Assembly: GCA_907164885.2 (NCBI GenBank)
Contig: OU015501.1
Coordinates: 23,693,591 to 23,757,590, forward strand
Source: Dolomedes plantarius
Lineage: Eukaryota; Arthropoda; Arachnida; Araneae; Dolomedidae
DNA length: 64,000 nt
Reading direction: 5' to 3'
The notes under the pieces are model-generated. The model was not told the origin of the DNA and made no database searches. It saw only the letters and a program-made list of their open reading frames with translations. How positions within the stretch are numbered: the first letter of the stretch is position 1; each line of letters opens with the position of its first letter. Shown here in pieces: positions 44,991 to 55,573 of the stretch. Made by a program: the position numbers and the translations under genes.

Positions 44991-46258
44991 TACATGGGGT
45001 GAAAAGTCCCGGGACTCGCCACTACATGGCATCCGCAATGAAATATCCATATAATGTTCTGTTAGTACTAACCTTCAAAAGACTGTTATCAAAGTTTCAT
45101 GACATGTCGGCCAATTATTTACGAGTTGTGGTCATGTAAGTGACTCTACTTTTGATTTTCTGTAAACAATGGAGGAAAAAGAAATTCGCGTCTTAATTAA
45201 ACATTGCTTTTTGATGAAAAATTACCGTCCAAACACAAGAATGGCTCGAAATGCATTACAGCACATCTGCTCCGTCGAAAACAACCATTTTTCGATGGTT
45301 TAGCGAGTTTAAAAGTGGTCGTACGAACACCGCTGATGCTGCAAGTTGTGGACGTCCAATTGAGGCAACAACTCCAGAGAACATAAAAAAGTTCAACGTA
45401 TTGTTTTGGATGACCGCAAAGTGAAAGTAAGGGAGATAGCTGACATCATAGAGATATCAAAAGAGACATATTTTGCATGAGTATTTAAATATGAAAAAGC
45501 TTTGTGCGAGATGGGTGCCGCTTTTTCAAACAATCGACCAAAAACAGATCGTGTCGATAATTCAGAGTGCGCTTTGGAGCTATTAAAGCTTAATCCAAAC
45601 TATTCGTAACAATGGATGAAACGTGGATACATTACTACACACCTGAGTCAAAAATGCAGTCTGCAGAGTGCTTGGAAGCTGGCGAAAGCCGCCCAAAGCG
45701 GCCAAAGACGTAACAATCGACTCGAAAGGTCTTGGCCAGTATTTTTGGGGATGTACTTGGCATAACTATCATTGACTATCTTTAGAAAGGAAAAACAATT
45801 CACAGGAGAGTATTACGCAGCACTATTGGACCACTTGAAGGACGAAATAAAGAAAAAAGGCCGCACATGGCGAACAAAAAAAGTGCTGTTTCACCAAGAC
45901 AATGCACCGGTTCATAAACCAATGAAAGCGATGGTAAAATTGAACGAATTAAAATACGAATTTCTCCACCATCCCCTGTATTCTCTAGATCTGGCCTCCA
46001 GCGACTATTATTTGTTTCCTAACTTGAAGAGATGGCTCCAGGAGAAGAGATTTTCATCAAATGCGGATGCCAAATGTGAAACTGATGCACATTTTGGAGC
46101 CCTTGACAAATCGTATTATATGAAAGGTATTCAAATGTTAGAGGACCGTTGGAATAAGTGTATCGCTCTTGAAGGAAACTATGTTGAAGAATAAAGTCGA
46201 GTTTTGACAAAACAAGGTTTTTTTCATTGCTAGTCCCGGGATTTTTCACCCCATGTAG
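44990..46258 (+). mobile_element. mariner-type transposon, 1,269 bp
   Basis: Inverted ends CTACATGGGGTGAAAAGTCC and CTACATGGGGTGAAAAATCC, then CGGGACT. TA at 44988-44989 and 46259-46260. Separated from the preceding element by 28 bp of (TA)n. Confidence 0.9.
45170..46194 (+). pseudogene. mariner transposase (DD34D), many frameshifts
   Basis: Begins MEEKEIRVLIKHCFLMK. Frame changes follow. Recognisable pieces are VQRIVLDDRKVKVREIADII, MDET(W) near 45610 (first Asp), then from 45800 a clean frame: YYAALLDHLKDEIKKKG, FHQDNAPVHK (second Asp) and SLDLASSDYYLFPNLKRWL (third Asp), finishing CIALEGNYVEE. The last 120 residues are intact; the first two thirds are shattered. Confidence 0.85.
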
Positions 46259-46264
46259 TATATA

Positions 46265-47519
46265 CTACTGACCATTAAAATTGAACACTAGGAAGGGAAG
46301 AAAATAACAAAACTTTACTTATTGTACGTATACAGCATAGTAGGAGGACAACATTAAATTTGTAGGCAACTTTGGGGGTATACGGGGTCTGAAATTAGTA
46401 CACAGAATTGCCGCCTCCGGCAGCTAAAACGGCTCTAACCCTGTTAGGCATCGAGTCGAACTGGGCTTGAATGACATATATGGGCAATTCATTCCATGCT
46501 GCTTCAAGTCTATGCACACTTCGTCAATCGTAGTGGCTGGAGAGCGGTGGCGACCCAGTTTCTCAGCAATCCATGACCAGATGTTTTCAATGGGTGACAG
46601 ATCTGTAGAACATGCTGGCCAGGGTAACAGTCGAACACCCTCTGTGTCGAGGTAGATCAGGACACGACGGGCGACATGCGGTCTTGCTTTATCTTGTTGA
46701 AAGATGACGTCTTCGGAGCCTCGAAGATAGGGCACAGCCACCGGCCTTAACATCTGAGAAATGTAAAGCTGGCTTTCAGATTATCGACAACGCGAACAAG
46801 AGGTGTTCGTGTCGTGTACCCAATGACTGCCCATACCATCACACCAGGTTCAGGGCCCCTATGACGATATCGAATGCAAGCAGGCCACGTGCGTTCTCCT
46901 CGATGCTTCCAGACACGGATACGTCCATCCTGATGCTGCACGGTCGCCGACAAGACAGTCTGTGCTGCTCCAGACGTCGTCGCACTCTCCGAGCGGATAG
47001 TTGTCGTGCTGCAAACAAGCCCATTTCCTGACTCAAGGTCCGTGATGTGGCTGTACGATCCTGCAACGCCGACCTGACAACATATCTGTCCTCTCGGGTG
47101 TTAGAGGCGGGAGACCGTTGAGATCCTGCATTGCGTTCAGTATGACCCTCCTGAACCCATCGATTCCATATTCGAATGACAGTAGCTGGATTCCGAACAA
47201 TGCGAGCAGCAATATCACGGAACGATAAACCGCTCTCTCGATAGGCCACAATCCTGCCGCTATCGGATTCCGACACGTGCTGGTAGCCATTTCTCCATCT
47301 TATAGAGGCATAACACGATCTTCTCACAAACATCCAACATTCAAATGCGATTTCCTAATGAGAAACCCGCTGGATAACTTTCCTTTTATACAGAGTTTGA
47401 GATACCGTTTCTCCCTCTTTCGTCGTTCGATTTCGCTTAAATGCTAATCATTTACATATCCCAGTATCGCTAATCATTATAATCCTCACTTCATGGTGTT
47501 GCAATTTTAATGTCCAGCA

Positions 47520-47522
<3 letters not shown>
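46265..47522 (-). mobile_element. Tc1-like transposon, about 1,258 bp
   Basis: Ends CTACTGACCATTAAAATTG and (right, reverse complement) TTCTGCTGGACATTAAAATTG; TA at 46263-46264 and 47523-47524. Only four bases separate it from the TA of the previous element. Transposase related to the one at 53935-55345. Confidence 0.8.
46424..47290 (-). pseudogene. Tc1-like transposase, first catalytic Asp region deleted
   Basis: The N-terminal part has RIVAYRESGLSFRDIAARI and VIRIWNRW, then SARRVRRRLEQHRLSCRRP. The frame then jumps (near 46960) directly to HQDGRIRVWKHRGER, so the segment with the first Asp is missing. Downstream: GVMVWAVIGY, FQQDKARPHVAR (second Asp, about 46690) and STDLSPIENIW (Glu), with 34 residues between. 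A frame change near 46750 splits the last part. Confidence 0.85.
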
Positions 47523-47568
<46 letters not shown>

Positions 47569-47570
47569 AA

Positions 47571-47699
47571 CAGTGGAACCTCGATCTGTCGTTTTTGAAG
47601 GGACCTATTGTACTGAACGATAAATGAGGAAAAAAAATAGATGCCGGAATATAACAAAGAAATATTATTATGGGGACTTGATGAATTGAACGACACATA

Positions 47700-47700
<1 letters not shown>
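47571..47700. mobile_element. pogo/Tigger-like end fragment
   Basis: CAGTGGAACCTCGAT starts the fragment, a sequence typical of pogo/Tigger termini. It is bracketed by (TA)n at 47523-47564 and 47701-47762. The ~130-bp interior has no coding and no clear inverted partner. Confidence 0.5.

Positions 47701-47762
<62 letters not shown>
47701..47762. repeat. (TA)n microsatellite, target of the Gypsy insertion
   Basis: The Gypsy-type element sits inside (TA)n: this tract on its left and 53883-53934 on its right. CATATA abuts both ends (47757-47762 and 53883-53888). Confidence 0.9.
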
Positions 47763-48207
47763 TGTAATAAATTAAATACTAGGCCCTCCATTCTATCAGT
47801 TAAATTCCCTTTCCTAAATCCAATCCCCAGTAACATTACTTTAACGCTTTAAAAACCCATAGCAACAGAACTTCCCATAAAATAGCAAACGTTGCATTTC
47901 TACACGTGTATACGTCCCGAGAAAGGTGCGAGTTCGCATTGCCAGCCCGAAATTCCGCTGACATTTCAAAACAACAGCCACATGTACCTCGCTTCTAGCG
48001 CGTAAGGTTGAAAGGTGATGTTGCACTTCGCTCCGAGCATCTGAAATGAAAGGACGTATGTTACTATCGCTCCTAATAAAATGATTCGACCCGACTGCTT
48101 CAAAATTTAAATTCTTTCAGGCTGAGTCTAGCTCCAGCCATGTAAATTTGAGCTAGTTTTCCTTTTCAGGTTGCATTTTAAGAACGAGATGTAATGATTA
48201 TATTACA
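47763..48207 (+). repeat. 5' LTR of the Gypsy-type element
   Basis: 445 bp, tgtaataaat to atattaca. Compared with 53438-53882, differences seen in the stretches aaggtgcgag / aaggcgtgag and aataaaatg / aatagaatg. Confidence 0.95.
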
Positions 48208-48378
48208 TAGAGCCGAAAGCGATTCTTCATGTGCGACTCAACCTCAACGGACTTCGAATCCATTGCCTAGGACTATGTGTGTGCGCGTGAAATACCGACC
48301 TTGAGAGAAGCGCAATAGGAGTTCGCCAGCGTAGCACTTGAAAATGAAATGACCTAGTTTTGATTTCCCTTTTCGAAA

Positions 48379-49221
48379 ATGACATCGAAAGATTTAAATA
48401 AAAAATTGGCTGATCATCGTGACTCTGACCAACCTGAAGAAAAACAAGGGGATAATTCTGGAGTTTACGACAAACAATTATTGGAAAACAGTGCTATATC
48501 TTCACCAAATCAATTAAGTAATCTTCCGAAATTCAATCCTTGTGGAATGGTCAAAATTAATAACTGGTTGAAATTCTTCGAGAAAAAGACTATTGAATTG
48601 ACGGAAGAAGAAAAACTACAAATATTTCCGGATTTTCTATCGGACGAGGCTTTGGAATTTTACATCGAAAACCTAATAGAATCACAAAAGTGGGATGAAG
48701 TTAAAATAAAAATCAGTGACTATTTCTCAGAAGAAAAACAGTTTTCATTCGAAGATTTCAGCAGGTTGAGCCTTTCTGGAAGTCAAAATATAAATGATTA
48801 TTTTAAAAAGAAAATTAATATCGGTAAAGCATTAAAACTTGAAGAAGAAATTATAATTCAAGGTCTCACAGACGGATTGCCGACAAGATACAGGGATTTA
48901 TTTTTAATAAGTAACGTTGGTACAACTACTGAGTGGATTTCCCTTGCGAGGAAAATGATCAACAGCTACGAAGATAAGAGGAAAGAACAACTTAATAGAG
49001 ACTTGCGTAACCAACAGTCCGGTTTTCGCAGACCGTTCGATCGGCGAGATGACTATGACAGATTCCCACCACACGAGTCACCTAGATTCCGGCACCAACA
49101 ACCGCGACCATGGCATAGATGGCCCCAGAATTTTCGAGAAGAGGAACGTCCTAGGACTCGGTTCCAGTTTCCACAACATGCAAACAACTATAACAGCAAC
49201 ATGACAGAACAGCGACAATGA
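48379..49221 (+). CDS. Gypsy-type Gag without zinc knuckle
   Basis: 280 codons. Residues about 60-200 fit a retrotransposon capsid domain (FEKKTIELTEEEKLQIFPDF, WDEVKIKISDYF, INDYFKKK, GLTDGLPTRYRDLF). The C-terminal 70 residues are very rich in Arg, Pro, Phe and Gln (RRPFDRRDDYDRFPPHESP) with no CCHC motif, so RNA binding probably relies on the basic tail. It ends in TGA followed by CGG, with pol continuing in the same frame. Starts at ATG 48379, 172 bp after the 5' LTR. Confidence 0.85.
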   Translation: MTSKDLNKKLADHRDSDQPEEKQGDNSGVYDKQLLENSAISSPNQLSNLPKFNPCGMVKINNWLKFFEKKTIELTEEEKLQIFPDFLSDEALEFYIENLIESQKWDEVKIKISDYFSEEKQFSFEDFSRLSLSGSQNINDYFKKKINIGKALKLEEEIIIQGLTDGLPTRYRDLFLISNVGTTTEWISLARKMINSYEDKRKEQLNRDLRNQQSGFRRPFDRRDDYDRFPPHESPRFRHQQPRPWHRWPQNFREEERPRTRFQFPQHANNYNSNMTEQRQ

Positions 49222-49224
49222 CGG
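49219..49224 (+). promoter_or_regulatory. Gag/pol junction UGA-CGG, candidate readthrough site
   Basis: CAA TGA CGG ATG: a single stop separates the two frames, and the pol frame opens immediately with CGG ATG. UGA followed by CGG is a known leaky stop context in some RNA viruses. Reinitiation at the ATG, or a simple nonsense mutation in a fused frame, are alternatives. Confidence 0.5.
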
Positions 49225-51816
49225 ATGTTCACCGTACACCTAAAAATCGGTACTGAACTAATTATCGGCCTGATAGATACAGGTAGCACCATTAACATTA
49301 TTTCTCGAACTGTATATGATAAAATTAAATATTATGTGAAAATTCTTCCATCGGACAATTCACAGGTCAGTACCCTCTCAGGTAGAATAAAAACTGATAA
49401 AATAATTTCTACAAAGTGCCGAATCGGTAAGTTGAACAGATTTGTTAATTTTTATGTTATTGAAACAAATTTAAAGTATGCAATTTTATCGTCGGAAATT
49501 ATTAATCTGTTTAAAATTAATTTGGATTTTAAAAATTTTTGTGTTTATCAAGGAAAAAATAATATTTCATCTACTTTGTCTTTGGAAAATGTTACTAATA
49601 ATTGCTATATATTTTTAACATATGATAATCCTAATGTGCCACATACTTGTTCTCATAATACTATAAATCTTGATACTAAATATAATAGAAATTGTGATAC
49701 TCGTTTTTATAAAATTGAAAATGAAAATAATGTTACTGATGATGAAAGTGTTCAATTGAACAAAATATTGAATGAGTATAATAATATTTTCGCGAAAAAT
49801 AAATATGATGTCGGATGTATACGTCTTGAACCACAAAGAGTAATTTTGAATTCTGAACTACCAATTTCCCTTCGTCCATACAGGGCGTCGCCAAAAGATA
49901 ATGCCGAAATTAAGAAGCAAATAGACGAGCTTTTAGCTGTAGGTTTAATAAAAACATCTCATTCACCCTATGCTTCCCCAATTACGTTGGCTTACAAGAG
50001 AGATGAAAATTCAAAATCCAGAATGTGTATCGATTACCGAAAACTAAATAGTATTACAAAAACGGACTCGGAACCAATTCCCCGAATCGACGCAGTTTTA
50101 GATCAACTAACCAATGCTAAGATTTTCTCCACCCTTGATCTCGCGAGTGGCTACTGGCATATTAAACTAAATGAAAAAGATACAGAAAAATTAGCTTTCA
50201 CCTCAAACTTTGGCTTATATGAATGGAAAAGATTACCTTTTGGCTGGAAAAACGCTCCTGCCATATTCCAAAGAACACTCAGACAAATTTTAAATAAATA
50301 CCAAATTAAATTTGCGCTCAACTATTTTGACGATATAATTATATTTTCAGACTCTTTCGAAGAACACTTAGAGCATTTAAAGACTATTTTCTCGATTTGT
50401 GAAAAAGAAAACATAAAATTGAAATTTTCAAAATGCCAATTTGCCCAAACAAAAATAAAATTTTTGGGATATGAAGTGGAAAAGGGATGTTATCACCCGA
50501 GTAACGCTAATATAGAAATTATTAAGAAACTTCAACCTCCCAGGAATGTTAAAGACTTACAAAGATTTTTAGGTAGCGTAAATGTTTATAATAAATTCAT
50601 TCCCAACTATGCTAAATTAAGAGTACCATTGAATAAATTATTGAAGAAAGACACTAAATTTGAATGGACAGATGATTGCCAGAAAGCTTTTCAGGATTTA
50701 AAAGACGCTCTAATATCTAAACCTGTTTTATCTATTTACAATCCGAATTACCCATGCCATATTTTCGTGGATGCGTCCGGACAAGCGGTAGGCGCAATTT
50801 TAAAACAACAACACCCTGATGGAAGTTTGCATCCCATAGCCTATCATTCTCGAAAACTTAGAACCTATGAACAAAATTATGCCATTACCGAGCTGGAATG
50901 CTTGTCAATTATTGATGCTGTTGACAAATATTATTGTTATTTACATGGGACTCATTTTACCGTTCATACGGATCATGCTGCACTTGTCTGGTTAAAAAGT
51001 ATTAAACACCCAACTGGACGATTATTCCGATGGTCACTTAAACTGTCCATGTACGATTTTGACATTAAATATAAAAAAGGTTCTACAAATTATGAAGCCG
51101 ATATGTTAACTAGAAACCCAACTTCTCACCATGTAACTTTACGTGAACGTGACCCATTGTTGACATTGCAAGAAATCGAGCATCATCAAAATTTAGATAA
51201 TGTAAACGGTAAGAAGTTTAAAAAAGTTAATAATGTATGGACAATTAAAAAACAAGGTTTAATGAAAATTGTTGTGCCCTTCTCTTTACGTTTAAAATTA
51301 TTAGAAAAAGCCCATGTTAATTATGGACATTTAGGAGTTTCGGCAATGTTAAATCTGATATCCCCTCAATATTATTGGATTGGAATAACTAAAGATGTGA
51401 GTAACTATGTGAAACATTGTGAAGTATGTCAATTAAACAAGAAGTCTAGACAGATTGCTAAACAGAGAACTATAAAAAATCATGAAGTAGATAAAGAAAG
51501 ATATGACACTCATTTTAAGGAATCTAAATTTAAGGTAGGTGAAATAGTGATGTACGAAGAGTTTCGTTACCCAAATACTCCTAAACTTACTCCCCCTTAT
51601 TCTGGTCCATATAAAATTTTGAAACAAATTTCTAGAGTAAATTTTGAAATTAACAGACCCAATTCCCTCACTAAGAAAACCTCGGAAATTGTACACTGTA
51701 CTAGACTAAGACCTTCCAACCCTGCAGATAATTTTCGATTAGCAACTAGAAAAAGTAAAATTCCTATTTTAATAACAGTAAACCCCAAAACGCCCAAGAT
51801 CCCAAGTAAAAATTAA
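49225..51816 (+). CDS. Pol of Gypsy type: protease, RT, RNase H, integrase finger and tail
   Basis: 863 codons from ATG 49225. Protease LIDTGSTINII (Asp18). RT: MCIDYRKLN (about 267-275), STLDLASGYW, LPFGWKNAP and YFDD at 367-370. RNase H: FVDASGQAVGAIL (from 514) and HTDHAALVWL. Integrase zinc finger H697, H702, C732, C735 (KHCEVCQLNKK). Then, about 15-20 residues later, DKERYDTHFKESKFKVGEIV, which normally lies after the catalytic core. The roughly 150-residue core with its Asp, Asp and Glu is missing, and the reading frame is preserved. PYSGPYKILKQI near 791-802 is the C-terminal binding module. This copy can reverse transcribe in principle but cannot supply active integrase. Confidence 0.9.
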   Translation: MFTVHLKIGTELIIGLIDTGSTINIISRTVYDKIKYYVKILPSDNSQVSTLSGRIKTDKIISTKCRIGKLNRFVNFYVIETNLKYAILSSEIINLFKINLDFKNFCVYQGKNNISSTLSLENVTNNCYIFLTYDNPNVPHTCSHNTINLDTKYNRNCDTRFYKIENENNVTDDESVQLNKILNEYNNIFAKNKYDVGCIRLEPQRVILNSELPISLRPYRASPKDNAEIKKQIDELLAVGLIKTSHSPYASPITLAYKRDENSKSRMCIDYRKLNSITKTDSEPIPRIDAVLDQLTNAKIFSTLDLASGYWHIKLNEKDTEKLAFTSNFGLYEWKRLPFGWKNAPAIFQRTLRQILNKYQIKFALNYFDDIIIFSDSFEEHLEHLKTIFSICEKENIKLKFSKCQFAQTKIKFLGYEVEKGCYHPSNANIEIIKKLQPPRNVKDLQRFLGSVNVYNKFIPNYAKLRVPLNKLLKKDTKFEWTDDCQKAFQDLKDALISKPVLSIYNPNYPCHIFVDASGQAVGAILKQQHPDGSLHPIAYHSRKLRTYEQNYAITELECLSIIDAVDKYYCYLHGTHFTVHTDHAALVWLKSIKHPTGRLFRWSLKLSMYDFDIKYKKGSTNYEADMLTRNPTSHHVTLRERDPLLTLQEIEHHQNLDNVNGKKFKKVNNVWTIKKQGLMKIVVPFSLRLKLLEKAHVNYGHLGVSAMLNLISPQYYWIGITKDVSNYVKHCEVCQLNKKSRQIAKQRTIKNHEVDKERYDTHFKESKFKVGEIVMYEEFRYPNTPKLTPPYSGPYKILKQISRVNFEINRPNSLTKKTSEIVHCTRLRPSNPADNFRLATRKSKIPILITVNPKTPKIPSKN

Positions 51817-53437
51817 TAGTGTTAGGAAAAAAAACCTATCTATGATGATTAAGACTACCCAACTGTGACTCAAATAACTACCTGACTATGACTCCGATAA
51901 TCTTACAATATTTTGATAACCCAATGAAGATTGTTGTTGACGCATGATGAAGATAACCTAATTTTGAAGGATTTAGATGCCTACCTAAATTTCGTAGTTA
52001 ATCATATTTAGAGAATTTTTGATGCTAGTTTGCCTTCCACAAATTACCATCTGAATTATTTTAAAAGAATATTTATTAAAAAGAAAATGTTAATGTGCTA
52101 AGTTAAAGAAAAATTTTGTCAATGTTAGGGCTAACATGACATGTCACAGGTTACCCCTAATTTTGCCAAGTAAGTTGATGATCTGAGTTGTTATTTTTGT
52201 TGACACCGGAGAAACCTTTTGCCAGCACAAGGGGTAGTTCCTCCCGCAGAGGGATGAGCCTCTTGCTGTCTTTGCATCACAGCACCCTCGTGATCACTAA
52301 CAATCTTTCACGTTGGACATCACAGAGGATAGCCCATTTCACCTCCAGGTTTGTCACTTATGTCATGATTGGTACCAATGATTTTAGAATTTGAATATTT
52401 TGAATTGAAACTAGTGACGATGTTAAAGCACATAATGTTTTTGAAAATTACCTAATGTGAAAATGATGCCCATTTACTTAATTAAGGATTTATAACATGT
52501 TGTTTTGAATTGTTTAATTTATGATCTTATGTATTGTTAAAAAACTTGACAGGTATCTAAATCTATGCTGTAATTGAAGTGAAACTTTCAGAATAATATA
52601 AGAAATCAATTTTGTAATAATATTGTCTAAAGTAATGTTGTTTTGAACTTGAACTTATTGAAATATCTTCTGAATTATATATTGTGAATTATTTTAAAAT
52701 TTATGTAAGTATTCGAGATTAGGAATATGAAAAATGGAGATCGATGTATAATTGGTGTAAACGATGAAGTTTTGAAATCATGTGTAAAATGTAAACACTG
52801 AATATAAACCACATACAATAAGGACTTATTTGATAAACAATGTATAACGACTTGAATTTAAACTGAGCTTAAGGACTCAAAGAATTATACGTTATTTTAG
52901 GACTCATTATTGAATGAAGAACTTTGATTTAATTAAAAAGTTATTTAGATTATATTATCCAATAATATTTCAGATATTTGAATTTCATTGCACATTGTAT
53001 AATAATTATAAACTTTATTGCATACTATGTTAATTCCATATATTTTGAATGTTCATTATAGATTTCATTGTATATTCCTTTAATTTCATATATTTTGTGT
53101 GATGGTGCAACGAAGTCATAAGAGTGAGTTTAGTATTATAGTAAAGATTCAGGAGATTTAACTTTGGTTTTATTTCGGTGAAGTTAATTTATGATGGGTT
53201 ATGGACAAAGCTCTTGACTCTGTAACCTTGATGTGTTCTAATTCTCACCCACCTTGCTGTTTATCGTGACTTCTTTCCACCAATGTTGCATTCAGGGACA
53301 TGTAATTGTATAACGTAGTTAATTTTGATTATATTTGATTGTAATTGTACTCACTTTATTATATAAGAGTTCATCTGTATTATGTTGTGAAAATGTCACC
53401 TTTCAACGTGACGATTTTCCCTTTTTCGGGGGGGATT
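51817..53437 (+). other. Non-coding tail of the Gypsy-type element
   Basis: About 1.6 kb with only short frames; no envelope-like coding recognised. Ends in the purine run GGGGGGGA (53428-53435), the probable polypurine tract, two bases before the 3' LTR. Confidence 0.6.
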
Positions 53438-53879
53438 TGTAATAAATTAAATACTAGGCCCTCCATTCTATCAGTTAAATTCCCTTTCCTAAATCCAATC
53501 CCCAGTAACATTACTTTAACGCTTTAAAAACCCATAGCAACAGAACTTCCCATAAAATAGCAAACGTTGCATTTCTACACGTGTATACGTCCCGAGAAAG
53601 GCGTGAGTTCGCATTGCCAGCCCGAAATTCCGCTGACATTTCAAAACAACAGCCACATGTACCTCGCTTCTAGCGCGTAAGGTTGAAAGGTGATGTTGCA
53701 CTTCGCTCCGAGCATCTGAAATGAAAGGACGTATGTTACTATCGCTCCTAATAGAATGATTCGACCCGACTGCTTCAAAATTTAAATTCTTTCAGGCTGA
53801 GTCTAGCTCCAGCCATGTAAATTTGAGCTAGTTTTCCTTTTCAGGTTGCATTTTAAGAACGAGATGTAATGATTATATT

Positions 53880-53882
<3 letters not shown>
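53438..53882 (+). repeat. 3' LTR of the Gypsy-type element
   Basis: 445 bp; see the 5' LTR entry for the differences. Confidence 0.95.

Positions 53883-53934
<52 letters not shown>
53883..53934. repeat. (TA)n microsatellite
   Basis: Right-hand part of the tract split by the Gypsy-type element, running directly into the left end of the next Tc1 element. Confidence 0.95.
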
Positions 53935-53937
<3 letters not shown>

Positions 53938-55345
53938 TGCTGGCCACTGTAAATGCACCAAACTGAAGGAAACATGCAAATAACATGAAATTTACAACAT
54001 GCATTAGAGGAGGTGAGATATGCAAATGATTAGAATTTCAGCGCAGACGCACATCACGCGCGCCTGTGGCGCCACTTCAAAGAGCTATTTAAGGCTTGGA
54101 GATTTCGACGATTTCAAGTTTGGCAATTGTGTTTTTCTTGTGGTTTTTTTTAAAAAAAAACGATCAATTATGCCTCGTCGAAAACAGCGATCATCTTTTG
54201 ATCAAGTATCCGAGTTCGACAAAGGAAGGATAGTGGCCTACCGAGATTGTGGATTATCTTTCAGGGAAATCGGTAGTCGTGTTGGACGAAACCAAACAAC
54301 TGTAATGCGGATATGTGATCGTTGGATGCAGGAGGGTACGACGGACCGGCGTGTTCGATCGCATCCACCTCAGCGCACCACTTCACGTGATGAGAGGCAA
54401 ATTGTGCGCATGGCAGTGACGGATCTCTCAGTCACATCACGAACCATAGCACAGCACATGCAGTCTGTAACGCATCATCCAGTGTCTGCGCGTACCATTC
54501 GACGCCGTTTACAGCAGAGTGGTCTGTCCGCAAGACGTCCATTGCTTTGTCTACCCTTGACGCAGAACCACAGACGTCTCCGCCGCCAATGGTGCGATGA
54601 CAGAAGGATGTGGACGGCAGAATGGAATGAAATTGTCTTTACTGACGAGTCACGCTTCTGTCTGCAACACCACGATGGTCGCATTCGAGTCTGGAGACAC
54701 CGTGAAGAGAGGATGCTGAACAGCTGCGTTATGCACCGCCACACTGGTCCTGCACCGGGTATTATGGTATGGCAGGTATTGGATATCACTCTCGCACACC
54801 TCTAGTATGCATTGCCGGTACTTTAAACAGCCAGCGCTACATCTCCGAGGTGTTGGAGCCAGTTGTCCTTCCTTACCTTCAGGGCTTGCCCACAGCCATA
54901 TTTCAACAGGATAATGCGCGACCACACGTGGCACGCATTGTCCAACGGTTCTTCGTCAATCGCTAGATTGAATTGCTTCCCTGGCCGCCTCGCTCTCCGG
55001 ATCTTTCGCCGATAGAAAACATGTGGTCCATGGTTGTTCTACGATTGACCCAGATTCCATCCCCAGCTGCCACAGCAGATCAACTTTGGCAACGCATGGA
55101 AGCTGCTTGGTCTGCTGTATCCCAAGAACTCATCTAAAGTCTCTTTGAATCAATGCCGAGGCGTGTGGCAGCGGTGATCTCCAACAATGGCGGTTACTCT
55201 GGCTACTGATTTTGGCAGGAATCACACTTCACAGAAGTCTATAAATTTAATCATTTGATACTTGGTCAACATGTTATCTACAAAATAAATTTTGTTGTGA
55301 TATCTCTTGTCTTTCTTGGTGTTGCAATTTGGGTGGCCAGCAGTG
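53935..55345 (+). mobile_element. Tc1-like transposon, 1,411 bp, lightly damaged
   Basis: Inverted ends CACTGCTGGCCAC on both sides; TA at 53933-53934 and 55346-55347. Flanked by (TA)n on the left and (TG)n on the right. Confidence 0.9.
54170..55209 (+). pseudogene. Tc1-like transposase (DD34E) with three lesions
   Basis: ATG 54170 opens MPRRKQRSSFDQVSEFDKGR. Helix-turn-helix: LSFREIGSRVGRNQTTVMRI; second helical domain: RTIRRRLQQSGLSARRP. Catalytic residues: FTDESRF (first Asp, about 54645), FQQDNARPHVAR (second Asp, about 54905) and SPDLSPIENMW (Glu, about 55010). Lesions: one base missing near 54775 (the frame changes inside GIMVW..GIGY), TAG at 54964-54966, and TAA near 55136. The end MPRRVAAVISNNGGYSGY is intact. 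Least decayed Tc1 transposase in the window. Confidence 0.9.
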
Positions 55346-55461
55346 TATATGTGTGTGTGTGTGTGTGTGTGTTTGTTTGTTTGTTTGTTTGTGTGTGTGT
55401 GTGTGTGTTTGTTTGTGTGTGTGTGTGTGTGTTTGTGTGTGTGTATGTGTGTGTGTGTGTG
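55346..55461. repeat. (TG)n/(TTTG)n microsatellite
   Basis: Mostly (TG)n with (TTTG) interruptions. Open frames through it are low-complexity artefacts. Confidence 0.95.
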
Positions 55462-55467
55462 AAATTA

Positions 55468-55573
55468 GGCATTGGATAGAATGCCTAGGATATCTATATA
55501 ATACAGAAATTGGGACGTGAGAGTATGAAACGCTTAATAATTCATACATATACTAGGCATTCTACACAATGCC
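55468..55573. repeat. Inverted repeat, 21-bp arms
   Basis: Arms 55468-55488 and 55553-55573 are inverted with a two-base mismatch (GGCATTGGATAGAATGCCT versus GGCATTGTGTAGAATGCCT). Each arm contains its own GGCATT...AATGCC palindrome. About 64 bp between. Class unknown. Confidence 0.6.

Larger units (their letters stand above)
47763..53882 (+). mobile_element. Gypsy-type LTR retrotransposon lacking the integrase core, 6,120 bp
   Basis: Two 445-bp LTRs (TGTAAT...ATTACA) with three differences by eye. The six-base duplication CATATA lies in a (TA)n tract. Gag (48379-49221) and pol (49225-51816) are in the same frame, separated by one UGA. Pol has protease, RT, RNase H and the integrase zinc finger, but the integrase catalytic domain is absent. 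About 1.6 kb of non-coding DNA follows pol. No TGG-type primer site directly follows the 5' LTR, so its priming is unresolved. Confidence 0.9.

Noticed and set aside
47841..48026. 61-codon - strand frame, repeated at 53516-53701
   Set aside because: It lies wholly inside the two LTRs and recurs only because the LTRs are duplicates.
51817..53437. An envelope gene in the Gypsy-type element
   Set aside because: No long open frame, signal peptide or transmembrane pattern follows pol.
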